Below are positions 1 through 10,499 of a DNA stretch of 64,000 nucleotides, piece after piece. The DNA is from Mayamaea pseudoterrestris (taxonomy: Eukaryota > Bacillariophyta > Bacillariophyceae > Sellaphorales > Sellaphoraceae). Positions within the stretch are counted from its first letter, which is position 1; each line of letters starts with the position of its first letter. The translations under genes were made by a program, and so were the position numbers. The notes under the pieces were generated by a model. It was given only the letters and a program-made list of their open reading frames with translations. It did not search any database and was not told the DNA's origin. The DNA lies in NCBI GenBank assembly GCA_027923505.1, contig BROI01000020.1, positions 248,001 through 312,000 on the forward strand. Reading direction: 5' to 3'.

Positions 1-1565
1 TCAATCTCAACGCCAAGACTATCGACATTGCGCGACGCCTGGCGACAAAAAGCTCGCCCTCCAGTAGCGCTAAAGTTGTTCCTTTGTGTGGGTCGGTAAC
101 CACAACGCTCTCCTAGTTCACGATAGTTTGCATTATTTTCCGCATTGGAACGACTGTTCATTAGGAGTGATTCATGGTAGTTCGTGTAGAAAGGTATTTT
201 GTCACCCGGTTTATCCTGTGCGATGATGTGGGAGATGAACGCCTTCAAAGCAGAGCGAGTTTCGTCCGCTTCCTCGTCGCCCCTCAGTCTCTTGATCACT
301 TCTACTTTGGCTTTCTTCTCAGCAGCTTTGATTTTCACCAGCAGTGCTGCTGGTGTCTCAAAAATGTTGGGATCGATGGAAAGCTGCTCTCGTCCCTCAT
401 ACACGTCAATAGCGCTTCGAATCATCCCCTTGCGCTCAAGGAGTATCAGGGTAATAACGACCAAGTTCATCTCCAAACTGTCTGCTTCCATAAACGACAC
501 GATGTATGTCCCGAGGCCTTTCTCCTTCATGTAGCAGTGTATAAAGGACATCATGCGAAACTTTTGTCCACCGGGTACCGGTACTTCAATGCGCAATTGC
601 CATGAGCTGGCTGCGATAGTGTTACGTTCAATGCTGCGCTTGCCCGTCACCTGACCCACCAGTTGATAGTGAATCAGTTCCAAGTAGCGGGTTGGAATAA
701 TACCGTTATCCTCGGACATGAGGAGCGAGTTGAGCATATGCAGCGTGTCTTTGTACGTAATGACAACGTGTGGATTCGACAAGCCACTAATCAGATCCTT
801 CGTCTCCTGAACCATCAAGTTTCGAATCAGATTCTTCAGAGCCTCCTTCGCACGATCATTCACTGACTTGGACGGCGTGCGGCCGATTAGAGAATTCAAC
901 GCTATCATGCGTGTACGTTTCGTGAAGGCACGTGTCGTTACGTCCTGGCTAAAGTACAAGACGCTTTTGATAATGATCATGCTCCCATCCTCCTCCGCAA
1001 AATCACCTCCAATGACTTTATTATAGAAGATTTTGGTCTTTTCCCACATGTTCAACTCCGCGACAGACTTCAAATCGAATGCTTCATCTGCATTTGCAGC
1101 AGTGGCCCGCAAGAAATAGTCATCGAACTCGTCTCCAACGAAATTGCCCATTTCCGTCTCCTCCTCTTCCTCGCCAGTCGTTTTGGGGCCGGCAACACGC
1201 TGCGATTCCATATGATGAATAGTTTCGGGCGCATTTGAACGTGCTTGATGCGCGGTAGCACTCGTGGTTGCAGGCGGCGGAGGCAGCATCGGAAAATTCT
1301 CCGGAAGACTTGCCATGCTACAGGTAGTCCTAAAGTGCTTTCGTAGTTTAATTCGATCACCAACTTTCAAGCCAGCCTCATTAAAGTCCGCATCAGCTGC
1401 GTCTGCGACAATTGAAGGCGAGATTCCTGCTTCGTCTACCTTTGTCGCCGCTGGAGTGTCGAGTCCGGCAGCCTTTGCGAAAAGAAAGCGATGACTCTTC
1501 AAGGACGGCGGCGTCTTGGGAGGGCCGCCAGCATTCGGAAAAACATTGGCGCTATTCTCACTCAT
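1..1565 (-). CDS. Unrecognised protein, 3' part missing (521 codons visible)
   Basis: An uninterrupted reading frame runs from an ATG at 1563-1565 on the minus strand to the left edge, so the C-terminus lies outside the window. The N-terminus is Pro/Ala-rich. Residues about 55-90 contain a short stretch ending GLKVGDRIKLRKHF that resembles the last helices of a SAM domain, the only family hint I see. An acidic patch (EEEETEMGNFVGDEFDDYF) follows, then about 300 residues of mixed helical sequence with no catalytic motif I recognise. It diverges from the unrecognised gene at 1955 across about 390 bp. Codon use and the lack of stops over 1.5 kb support a real gene; function is unknown. Confidence 0.7.
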   Translation of the reverse strand, partial: MSENSANVFPNAGGPPKTPPSLKSHRFLFAKAAGLDTPAATKVDEAGISPSIVADAADADFNEAGLKVGDRIKLRKHFRTTCSMASLPENFPMLPPPPATTSATAHQARSNAPETIHHMESQRVAGPKTTGEEEEETEMGNFVGDEFDDYFLRATAANADEAFDLKSVAELNMWEKTKIFYNKVIGGDFAEEDGSMIIIKSVLYFSQDVTTRAFTKRTRMIALNSLIGRTPSKSVNDRAKEALKNLIRNLMVQETKDLISGLSNPHVVITYKDTLHMLNSLLMSEDNGIIPTRYLELIHYQLVGQVTGKRSIERNTIAASSWQLRIEVPVPGGQKFRMMSFIHCYMKEKGLGTYIVSFMEADSLEMNLVVITLILLERKGMIRSAIDVYEGREQLSIDPNIFETPAALLVKIKAAEKKAKVEVIKRLRGDEEADETRSALKAFISHIIAQDKPGDKIPFYTNYHESLLMNSRSNAENNANYRELGERCGYRPTQRNNFSATGGRAFCRQASRNVDSLGVEI

Positions 1566-1954
1566 GATCGTATCAAGTCTGTATTAGTATGAGAGCAGAT
1601 CGAAGGACGAATCTAAATATATGCGTGTATGCGCGGAGCAACTATGTCGCCGCGAACAGAATTCTGTCTAGGGGGCTCGGTTTATGGTTGTGGTTGTAAA
1701 TGAATAGATGTAAATGAATAGTGTATTTGTCTACACTTAGTTTCACAGTGAGTATGGAATGCACGTCCATAAATAAATTTTTTCGCTGACGTAAGAAACA
1801 TCCGTTGACGTTCGGCGTCGCTCACGATACTTTCGCTGAAAAATCGTGCCAACTGGAAACGAGCGGACTGGAAGAGGTGAAGAATCCTCAACGTTCCCTT
1901 CGATAGATATATGTATGTTGCCTCTCCACGCTTAACATCTTCGCTACAACCACA
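1566..1954. promoter_or_regulatory. Divergent intergenic region
   Basis: This 389-bp gap separates two outward-facing genes starting at 1565 (minus) and 1955 (plus), so it probably holds both promoters. It is AT-rich near 1900-1920 (gatagatatatgtatg). No gene is visible in it. Confidence 0.4.
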
Positions 1955-4649
1955 ATGCCGAGACGAGTTACTTCCACAAAAGCGAAGAGCAAAAAAGCAG
2001 CACGTATCGTACAACAAAAGAACCAGCTTCTTGTACAGGAAAGACCCATGGTGATTCCCATGATGCAATCTTTTATCAACTTAGTAACCGGTCTCAATCA
2101 CCAACAGAACCACCGAGACACCCCATTGCCTGCAACCAACGAAGAGGTCGACTCCGGCAACCACGGAGACGAAACGGCCATTACGGAGAATCACACGGCG
2201 TCAAAGACAACAACAACAATCTCAGACGCAACCCCACAAGAGACAGAGTCGGAGACAATGGATTCTGATCCTCAAGAAATGAATGAACTTGATTCCAATC
2301 AGTCAAATCTCGAGTCCAACCCCGACGAGGTTGACGACGACCATCAGTTCAATACTGACGAGGCTGAATACACGCCCGATGATGACGATGACGAGGATGA
2401 TGATTACATCGATGCCGGAGTTTCTCATTCGCGTCGAAATCAATCCACAGGCCACACTTCCACATTAAAGGAGATATCGTCTCGGACACGGCCGACAAGA
2501 AGCTCAACTACACCAAAAGGAATCAAAGCAGAAAGTAGCAATCCCTTATTCAAACTTGACTCGGAAGCAAATTTATCGGACAACCCGTCATACTTCGAAC
2601 TCGAAGAGCACGAACAGGAGATGCATCTGAGAGTTTTGGAAAAGCTCGAGGAAATCGAGTCTAGTCTTGGTGAAAATAACATTGAATCCATCCTGAAGCT
2701 CCCTGTGCCTGACAAATACGAGTCGTATTTTGCTCATGTCAAAAATACGAAATCACAATTCCAAACATTACGATCGGTCGCAACAACCACTGACTTCATC
2801 AACGAGTCACAGAAACATATGTATTGGCACAATAAAATGATCGCGAACGAAGACTTCTACAAGGCCATATCCGGTCTTTTCGTGGCGTATGTCTTGTCAT
2901 GCAACGACCTTGATGCGCCGCTTCTTGGAGTTGATAACGGAAATGATATATTGATGAAATATACACTAAAAGTCATTGGTAAGTGAATCGCTCTACAGTT
3001 TCTTCCTTGTTTGCTTTGCCCACTAACTCATGCTCATTTCCATCTTCTCGTCAGTCGCAGCAAAGGATAGTAAAGATTGCGACAATTTGATGTGCATGAT
3101 TAACTATTGGGCAACTGAAGCAATCAAAGAAGGGTTGGAGATGGAGAGTGCAACCTGTATAATTCCCGACGCATATGAATTCGATCACAGCACGAACATT
3201 CTGGACCGAAAGGCTGATGTCATCCTGCGTATGCATTCATATGGAAACATTATGGCTCTGTTTTTATCGATCGCGAATATTGTACTTCTTGGCAACGAAG
3301 GAGCTGGAAAAGCCTTTGATGAATACACCAAACGTAACCAATGCTTTGTTCGTCGGTTCTTGACTGCTGCATTCAATCCTAAAAGCATCGACAACAAGAA
3401 ATCATGGTACTGTATGAAGCATCGTTCTTCAGCTCGCGCGATGTGCCACTTGGCATATGCGCCTATCTTGAAAGACGTAAGTGGAAAGCATGTCCTGTGC
3501 CGCGGTTCGTGTTAGGTCGTTATCTGACTGATCCATGACTGATCCACGTCTTCTCAGCCTCTTTTCAAAGACCCGTACAGTAACTTGGAAAGCCATTGCA
3601 AAAATAAACTGGAGTTTTGCAACTTGATCATCAAGACGGTGGCTCAATCGTTGATTGCGTCTTCTCTTTTTGCGAACGTTATAATTCATATCATGGGGTC
3701 GTCCTTCTCTCGTCAGCGTTGCAACCTTGTAATCGATCGCACCGGAAAAGAAGATTTACAATTCACAAAGGCGAAGCTTGATATTCTCAACAAGAAGGAG
3801 ATTAACGAGGTTCGTCAGAAACAGATCCTTCAATTGTTCGAATGGTTGCAAAAGGAGTTTCCGGTGGCAGAGAAAGTAAGCGAACAAATCGCAACGGGGT
3901 TTGGTACGGATTTGATTGTGTCGTTGCTTTTGCGTCAGTTCATAGCTCCAAAATCCACATTCTGTCAGTCACTGAAAGTTCTAAAAGAAGCGACGAAAGC
4001 ATCATCTATCAATCGATCAAGTGCAAAGCGAAAATTCGAGCAATCAGATGCCGCGGAACCTGTCGGTGCAAAGACTGGTAATTGGGATCCACATAACGAG
4101 AACGTGAAAACTGGTGGATCGTTCATGCAGGTATTCACTGAGGTGGCATTCAAGACACTGGCTGCCGTGTGCTCAGATTCGGAAGCCGAGGGTCTCGAAA
4201 AAGGTGGATTTAAAAAAACGGTCTATAATCACTTCAGGAATGATGGCGACAAGGAATATATGACCAAATGGATGAAGATGTTCTATAACTCAATGAAGGT
4301 TACCATCGACACTTTCAAAAGAAGCGCAGTATTCGACATGTTCACACGGTTGTTCGATTCAGCTCTGCAGCATTATGCCGACGGGGATTTGACCATGACA
4401 CCCTCAATTCTATTCAGAATTGCAGCCAATTCTCTAAATGATGATGCTCGGATTACAGAAATCGAAGCAGAGTATGAAGCGGATCTGAAAGCTTGTAAGC
4501 GTTGCATTGAAAATTGCAAGGGCGATGTCAAAGAAACATTGACACTTGCGAAGAAGACTCCCCAGTTTTATATCAAGTTCTTCACCGACGACGACCCGGT
4601 CTATCATATGTTTTCAACATTCATTGATATTGGTCTGACACACATGTAA
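1955..4649 (+). CDS. Unrecognised acidic/helical protein, three exons (845 aa)
   Basis: Proposed exons are 1955-2978, 3055-3476 and 3558-4649. Introns of 76 and 81 nt begin GTAAGT and end TCAG, and both joins keep the frame (phase 1, then phase 0). The N-terminus is basic (MPRRVTSTKAKSKKAARIVQ) and could be nuclear-localising or DNA-binding. Residues about 50-150 form a long Asp/Glu/Asn-rich low-complexity tract. The rest is a cysteine-containing helical region of about 650 residues with no motif I recognise. It faces the unknown gene at 1565 and converges on the unknown gene at 5546. The three may be lineage-specific; I give no function. Confidence 0.75.
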
Positions 4650-4787
4650 TAAACCGATGTATACACACGACAGAGCGAATATGAGGAGCGAGTGATGGTT
4701 GTGCCGATCCTATAGTCTATGTTCGAATTAAAGTGATAACTTATAATCATCGTTATCTTATATCTTCACTTTCTGTATAGACCGACA

Positions 4788-5546
4788 TTACGTATCTCCA
4801 AGTCCAAGGTCTCTGGCAAATCGATGCTCCGTTGGACGACCAAATATGCCACCCAACAATTCGGGGTAGGAGGTGGCGAAGTCATGGTTAAGGACCTCAA
4901 AGTCGTACATGGATTTGATCAAGGCCTCGATGGTGTTATCCTGGAAAACTATAAATGGATATTTTGTAAGTATAAGATTAACACACCAAACATTGAACAA
5001 ACAGGAAAACTTACAATCATCAAGTGGTCGAACCCGATCTCTGGGACTGTAGTCCATCTTGCGAATGTTGGGAGGTGGATACTTGCTTGTCTTGTCGCCA
5101 CGCAGGATTTCTTCCATGATTGCCATCGTCTCCATTCGCTCCGTTGGTGCAGGAGGTGCTTCAAATTTACGAACAAACACGGCTCTTGGGTATGCTTCCC
5201 CAGATGTGACGTTCAACTGCAACATACTCTCGCTCGTTCCTGGAACACGACGGTTGAAAACCTTGAGATCGATTACTTTTGCGCGTGCCGACAGCTTGTG
5301 CGGATTCTTGATGCCATCCTTCAATGGAAAGTTATACGCGTCCTTTCGTTCCGTGCTATCTTCGTAGGTTATAATCTGCAACGCAAGATCCGGATGGACA
5401 GGGTGCGTTACAAGTCTGGCTTCCGTTCCTTTTCCTTGTTTGACGTTGCTGCTGCGGGGCGGAGAAGCCCGGACCACTGGGGACGAATTCGCCTTGGTAG
5501 GGCTTTTGGTCTCCTCTTTACTCTTGGCAGGGGTCGTCTTGGTCAT
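4788..5546 (-). CDS. Unrecognised basic-tailed protein, two exons (230 aa)
   Basis: Proposed exons on the minus strand are 5015-5546 and 4788-4948. The 66-nt intron (GTAAGT...TTTATAG) is a multiple of three and has no stop, so retention would insert a Cys/Phe-rich hydrophobic stretch; I favour splicing because that stretch is unlike the rest. The first 45 residues are Lys/Ser/Pro-rich (MTKTTPAKSKEETKSPTKAN). The middle is beta-like with a short Pro-rich linker (KFEAPPAPTERME). The end is GIFGRPTEHRFARDLGLGDT. I recognise no family. Its stop lies about 140 bp from that of the gene at 1955, so the two converge. Confidence 0.6.
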   Translation of the reverse strand: MTKTTPAKSKEETKSPTKANSSPVVRASPPRSSNVKQGKGTEARLVTHPVHPDLALQIITYEDSTERKDAYNFPLKDGIKNPHKLSARAKVIDLKVFNRRVPGTSESMLQLNVTSGEAYPRAVFVRKFEAPPAPTERMETMAIMEEILRGDKTSKYPPPNIRKMDYSPRDRVRPLDDCKFSCLFNVWCVNLILTKYPFIVFQDNTIEALIKSMYDFEVLNHDFATSYPELLGGIFGRPTEHRFARDLGLGDT

Positions 5547-5857
5547 GTTTCAGGATTGATTTTATGAGATGTTTCCTCGCAACTTGCTGTACTTACATCA
5601 CCAATTTAATCAATATTCGGCCTCCAAATATTCAGTGCAAGACTCGACAACATATACGGATCTTAACTTTCGTCGACCTGTTCGGTAATCGTACATCCGT
5701 TTACTAACCGACTCAGAAATATAAGACCAAAACAACGTTCTACAACACTCAACGGATCTACGAATTTTTCGTTTGGGAAAACGACTCGGACGATTTTGAC
5801 CAAAGAGAATTCACAACTGTGGAAAAATAACTTCAACGGTTCCCCGGCGCGAATTAA
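5547..5857. other. Intergenic spacer
   Basis: This 311-bp region lies between divergent reading frames (5546 minus, 5858 plus). It is AT-rich without long ORFs and may serve as a shared promoter. I see nothing else in it. Confidence 0.3.
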
Positions 5858-6574
5858 ATGGAATCAGCTTTCGCACGGAAGCCTCACAATATCACGGTCA
5901 AACACGATAACTTGATGGACATGAACCCTCATAAACTGCAAGGATGTACAACAAGAACAGTAGATGACGTACTCATTCGAGAAATATACTTTCGCATGAA
6001 ACTTTCGTCCAAAGTCATCATCGAATATATCGTTACAAATCGGAACGCAACTCACATGAATACCGCATTGCTGCAAAGTTTCACGGGTGCAATCATATAC
6101 GAGACGTGCATCGCAGCAGATTTGCTAGGAGTCAACCTTTTGATTATGGCGAAAGATAAGTCGGACTTAAATTCCAGAAAATATCCGGAAATGACTAACA
6201 TTGCCCCGCACCGAATAGACAAGTACACTACGCTTTCATGCGCAACGGGAATCACAGCGGACACATGTCCTGATGGAGCGTATCAAGACTGCATTCGACA
6301 ACCTTTCTCGAGCAACTCAACTTACGTCCATAGCATCGTAGACGAACTGACCCAAATATCAACAACCTTTGCCGAAAAACGAGGCTTCCTCAAGTTTGAT
6401 ACGGTTGCGAATTTAGTCATTGCAATTGACAACGAAGTAGCAGAATTCGCAGACTGCTTCAACTGGTTACCCGACAACGCATCGTCCAAGTTATACTCTA
6501 TGGACCACATTATCAAAGCCGGATATGAATTGGCTGACATTATGTTGCTTACTGTACGCTTGCTAAACAGATAG
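5858..6574 (+). CDS. MazG/dCTP pyrophosphatase-like protein, probably truncated (238 aa)
   Basis: Residues about 165-238 match the all-alpha NTP pyrophosphatase fold of the DCTPP1/MazG-like group. FAEKRGFLKFDTVANLVIAI corresponds to the FAxERxWxxFHxPRNLxLAL region. NEVAEFADCFNWL gives the metal-binding Glu pair region, and ELADI gives the second ExxD motif. These enzymes hydrolyse non-canonical or excess dNTPs to monophosphates. The frame ends just after ELADIMLLTVRLLNR, where the family normally continues with a final helix and a Lys/Asn-Arg-Arg-Tyr-Pro segment. A very similar segment (KDKSDLNSRKYPEM) is found upstream at about residue 105, so this may be two degenerate copies or a rearranged gene. 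It borders the decayed region, so it may itself be a pseudogene. Confidence 0.5.
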   Translation: MESAFARKPHNITVKHDNLMDMNPHKLQGCTTRTVDDVLIREIYFRMKLSSKVIIEYIVTNRNATHMNTALLQSFTGAIIYETCIAADLLGVNLLIMAKDKSDLNSRKYPEMTNIAPHRIDKYTTLSCATGITADTCPDGAYQDCIRQPFSSNSTYVHSIVDELTQISTTFAEKRGFLKFDTVANLVIAIDNEVAEFADCFNWLPDNASSKLYSMDHIIKAGYELADIMLLTVRLLNR

Positions 6575-7210
6575 ATAAACAGATATCAAGTCAACAGCAC
6601 TAACGTTACATCACTAGTCTTTTCGAATTATCCAAGGTGGTGAATAAGAACAGAACATGGCGATTTCGTCAATATTCTCGTATTCCAACGACCGCCATTC
6701 GAATATTCACCTGGGTCCTGAATCTGTGTTTCTATCTCTAGCACCGGTGTGTTGTGGCCCTGTGTTTCTATTTCAAGCGTCCCTGTGCTGGGTGAAGGTT
6801 CTTCCAGACCAATGGACATGACGGCATCCAATACATCCGCTTTTCGTTTCATATAATGAGTCTGCGAACGGATCAACTATAGATTCTTCTTGAATGACCG
6901 TTACAATTGGACGGAAACGAGATGGCTTGAGTTCTGCTTGTATATTATTAGAACACGACGATCGAGCTGCCCAACCAGAACGAGTTTATCCTCTTCCCCA
7001 TGCCACAATTGGTGGGGGCGTACCGTTGAATGACATTTCCGTCATCGCCGAAAAAAGAATAACAGCCCTTTTCTACAAACTGGAATTTCGGACGTACATC
7101 GAACGCCTTCCAAGCCTACCATTCCACTCTCGTTGTCATCAAATATTCGTCTTCTATGCTTGAACAATATTTTAACTCTTGTCGCTACATCAAACAATAC
7201 AATTCGAAAT
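6575..7210. other. Region without a supportable gene
   Basis: Only short overlapping frames are present, the best being 83 codons or fewer on the minus strand (6628-6876, containing LEIETQ twice). It joins the truncated MazG-like ORF to the RING remnant and appears to be decaying sequence. Confidence 0.3.
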
Positions 7211-7405
7211 AATGAATGACTGTGGCATCTGCCATTGTTCAATGACAGAGAGACAGCGCTCGATGGTAAATTCCTGCGAACCACGAATTTTGCATCCGTT
7301 GCATTCGAAAAATGGAGCGAGACAGAGGCAAAGAAGAAACAATGTCCTCGTTGTCCATTATGTCGGAGATGGTACACGATAATAATCAAGTGCAAGGAAT
7401 TGTCG
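7211..7405 (+). pseudogene. RING-finger remnant (frameshifted)
   Basis: Reading frames in succession spell a RING-type zinc finger. MNDCGICHCSMTERQRSMVN carries the first CxxC pair. A second frame gives HEFCIRCI (His and the next CxxC pair), and a third gives KWSETEAKKKQCPRCPLCRR with the last CxxC pair. The spacing fits a C3HC4 ubiquitin-ligase RING. Two frame changes in under 70 bp separate the parts, and no single frame covers the domain. I read this as a dead RING E3 gene; two sequencing errors this close are less likely, but only resequencing can exclude them. No substrate-binding region is visible nearby. Confidence 0.55.
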
Positions 7406-7937
7406 AACCGCGAACTATTCACAATAAGAGTTTTCGTAGAGCAACCGTCGGAAAATACAGAATAGAATACTCTTGTTGCTACTATCGTTGTATCATAGCC
7501 GTCTTTACAATATGTCCAGGGCGTGTCGCACGCGTATACCTACAAAGTTGGGCTTCTGCATGCGCAGAAACGATTTCGTCAACGCCTAACTCGAGCGAAT
7601 CACTATCCGAGATTAAACGTTCCAACGGCTCGAAAAGCGCATCGATTATCCAAACCTTCCGGATGCGTCGATGAGTCAATTGTCGGCGTGGCGTTCAGAC
7701 AAATACTACCTATTATTCGCTGGAGCAGATGAATCGCGAATGATGCCTTTGCTTGCCGGCTGCGGAACTTTGTGGTGGATAAGGCTGGCATGTATGCGGT
7801 AACCAAGTTATGGTCACAAGTTGAAAATAGCCAACGAAGCGATAATGTCAATGCATACAAGTATGTGTCAAGTGTCAAGTTATCCAACCTAAGAAAATCG
7901 ACTTTCAATATAAACGAGTTGGCGAATTCGACCGTTG
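7406..7937. other. Decayed sequence upstream of the tandem array
   Basis: Fragments of protein-like sequence appear in different frames. Around 7673-7775 one reads MSQLSAWRSDKYYLLFAGAD, followed in the next frame by VDKAGMYAVTKLWSQVENSQ near 7775. This suggests another broken gene, but I cannot name it or fix its limits. Confidence 0.25.
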
Positions 7938-8293
7938 AGTTTTCTCCAAATGAGGAAATCGCCTTTGGATATAAACTAATCGCAATTGTACTCCTTCAGG
8001 AACCGACAGCTATGTAACGAGGCAATTACGATTGTCCATAAAATCTAATCGCCTGTAAATCCCAGACAAAACAAACAACACTTACACCTGAAGACGGTTG
8101 ATACCTGTGTCGTAATACGATTACTTGCGACATTTAACGGTTACGATGTGGAGCTTGTACCAAGCTCCACCCGCAGTTCACACTAGCTGTAAGTCATTCG
8201 CCGATATTGTTGACTGATATAGAAGCCTTATAATTGGTGAACAATAATGATGATTGAATTGACAAAACAGGCAACAACAGATTAGAAGTGGCG

Positions 8294-8677
8294 ATGGAAG
8301 AGTGGGAAGAGGAGATTGTCTGGAATGGAACTGGAGCTGAAGGACAAAAGTACATGCAACACGATATAGAAATTTTGTTTCTGACCTGTGATGACTGGAT
8401 GCGGCACGGTGGACCTGCCGCCGATCTCGTGATGCTATTCAATGAGATTCGAGACCAAGTGTATGGAATGCCAGAGTATTTTGTAGATGCCGTGAACGAA
8501 ATGCTAGACAAGACAGAGCCAGAATTGTATCGTCGCATAGTATGTGAAGGCAGGGAAGGCAGTCATTGGTACTTGCTCAGGGTCATGAACCGTTTCGAGT
8601 GTTCTCCATACAATTGGGACGGAAATGAGTGGCGTTTAGCTAAATATAATCCGGAATTGATGGAAGACTTCACCTAA
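8294..8677 (+). CDS. Unknown small acidic protein, unit 1 copy (127 aa)
   Basis: This is the only uninterrupted copy of the gene carried by the tandem array. The product is acidic with conserved blocks EEWEEEIVWNG, DWMRHGGPAADLVMLF, LDKTEPELYRRIV and GREGSHWYLLRVMNRFE. I know no family with these motifs. The first ATG is at 8294. Unit 2 has an upstream ATG (9135, MAKSGSKTGSNRFEETMEEW), and the matching position in unit 1 has lost it and has a stop in its path, so unit 1 may be N-terminally trimmed. It may be a decaying gene whose body is still open. Confidence 0.4.
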   Translation: MEEWEEEIVWNGTGAEGQKYMQHDIEILFLTCDDWMRHGGPAADLVMLFNEIRDQVYGMPEYFVDAVNEMLDKTEPELYRRIVCEGREGSHWYLLRVMNRFECSPYNWDGNEWRLAKYNPELMEDFT

Positions 8678-9134
8678 ACATGTCACGTTAATCTTGAGCT
8701 CTATCAAACTAGTACGGAAGATGTTATTTTCATAAGTTACTACTGCAACCATCATGACGGGTTCGCCCAATAACTCAGTAGGCCGACATTCACAAAATCA
8801 CGAGTTGTCGAATCCGAAGGCGTCGCCTTTGGATATAAACTAATCGACGATTGTACTCCTTCAGGAACCGACAGCTATATAACGAGGCAATTACGATTGT
8901 CCATAAACTCTATTCGCCTGTAAATCCCAGGCAAACAAACAACACTACACCAGAAGATGGTTGATACCTGTGTCGTACCACGATTACACGACATTTAACG
9001 GTTACGATGTGGAGCTTGTGCCAAGCTCCACCCGCAGTTCACACTAGCTGTAGTTATTTCGCCAATATTGTTGACTTTCATAAAAGCCTCCTAATTGGTG
9101 AACAATAATTCTGACTGAAACAATAGCAATCGTA

Positions 9135-9552
9135 ATGGCGAAGTCAGGAAGCAAAACAGGCAGCAACCGATTCGAGGAGACGATGGAAGAGTGGGAGGAG
9201 GAGATTATCTGGAATGGAGGTAAAGAACACAGGTCTTTCAAATACAATTTGGACATCTTGTTTCTGTCCTGGATGACTGGATGCGGCACGGTGGACCTGC
9301 CGCCGATCTCTGTGATGCTATTCAAGAGATTCGAGACGAAGTGTATGGAATGCCAGAGGATCTTGAAGTGCCGTGAACGAAATGCTAGACAGGACAGAAC
9401 CAGAATGTATCGTCATAGTATGTGAAGGCAGGGAAGGCAGTCATTGGTACTTGCTCAGGGTCATGAACCGTTTCGAGTGTTCTCATACAATGGGATGCAA
9501 ATGAGCGGCGTTTAGCCAAATATAATCCGGAATTGATGGAAGACTTCACCTA
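9135..9552 (+). pseudogene. Unknown small protein, unit 2 copy (frameshifted)
   Basis: The copy starts cleanly (MAKSGSKTGSNRFEETMEEW) and follows the unit 1 protein, but small indels shift the frame near 9270-9280 and again further on. The conserved blocks DWMRHGG, LDRTEPE and GREGSHWYLLRVMNRFE therefore lie in different frames. The nucleotide match to unit 1 continues through the stop region cacctaaacatgtca. This looks like a recent loss. Confidence 0.6.
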
Positions 9553-9989
9553 AACATGTCATAATCTTGAGCTCTATCAAACTAGTATATAAGTTACTAC
9601 TGCAACCATCATGACGGGGTTCGCCCAATAACTCAGTAGGCCGACATTCGCAAAAATCCGTGTTGTCGAATCGAGCGTTGAGTTTTTTTCGAGTTCGGGA
9701 AACGCTCGATATAAACTAATCGACAATTTTACTCCTTCGGGAACGAGCAGCTATACCAGGGATTTCGACCGTCCGTCAATTCTATTCGCCTGCATTACTC
9801 CCTACAAACAATTACAAGCTGATCATCAAGCATGTATGCCTTTCGCCAATATTGTCGACGTTGTGTCCACGAAATATCCTGAAATAGGTAACCAAAGGAG
9901 TATTGACTACTGATGCCATTAAAATTGTAAGCATACACATAGTCACTCTTATCGCAACAACCGCTTTGTAATGGTCAACGAGATCCCGC

Positions 9990-10410
9990 AACATAGACAC
10001 TCGACTCAGAAGATTCGAAGAGGCCTGCGCGAAGGCCGCAGAAGACGAGGATCGTTTGAACGCGGAAACTACTACAACGACGGAACAGAGTAATCGCGCT
10101 ATTTGACGATGCGCATAACTTGGACCTTATGCTTCTGGCCTGTGGCGATTGGATGCGTAACGGTGGATCTGCAGCCCAACTCGTGGAGCTTATACAATCA
10201 TACGATTCGAAGATGCCTGGGAATAGGAGATGATTGCTTACACCGTAATCAAGAATGTTAGACACGACAGAACCGGAACTGTATCGTCAGATTAGTTGGA
10301 AGGCACCAAGGCAGTCATTGGTATTTACTTCCAATCGTGGCCGACAACGATATCAGCAGAGAGTACACGCGTGGGATGGAGACGAAGGTCGCTTGCTCAA
10401 GCAACGAGAT
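9990..10410 (+). pseudogene. Unknown small protein, unit 3 copy (highly decayed)
   Basis: Fragments HNLDLMLLACGDWMRNGG and MLDTTEPELYRQISWKAPRQ match the unit 1 protein (HDIEILFLTCDDWMRHGG and MLDKTEPELYRRIV). They sit in the right order with similar spacing but in different frames. It is the most diverged of the three copies. Confidence 0.55.
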
Positions 10411-10499
10411 GGAATGGACAGGTTAATTGTTACCAGAATTATGCCGCTTTAAAGTAGTGTTAATCTATAATACTCAATATAGAATCCCCATATTATATT

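Larger units (their letters stand above)
7938..10450. repeat. Tandem array of three ~0.87 kb units
   Basis: Three head-to-tail units cover about 7938-8817, 8818-9680 and 9681-10450. Matching landmarks are the phrase ggatataaactaatcg at about 7967, 8831 and (as cgatataaactaatcg) 9707, giving periods near 864 and 878 bp. Units 1 and 2 agree almost throughout, including the non-coding stretch gtggagcttgtaccaagctc and its unit-2 variant. Unit 3 is far more diverged but still carries the same protein fragments (DWMRNGGSAAQLVEL and LDTTEPELYRQI). Each unit contains one copy of a small unknown gene. The array therefore records at least two duplication events of different age. Confidence 0.75.

Noticed and set aside
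174-605. Plus-strand frames of 143 and 111 codons at the left edge
   Set aside because: They are antisense shadows of the continuous minus-strand frame 1565-1, which has no stop and better protein character.
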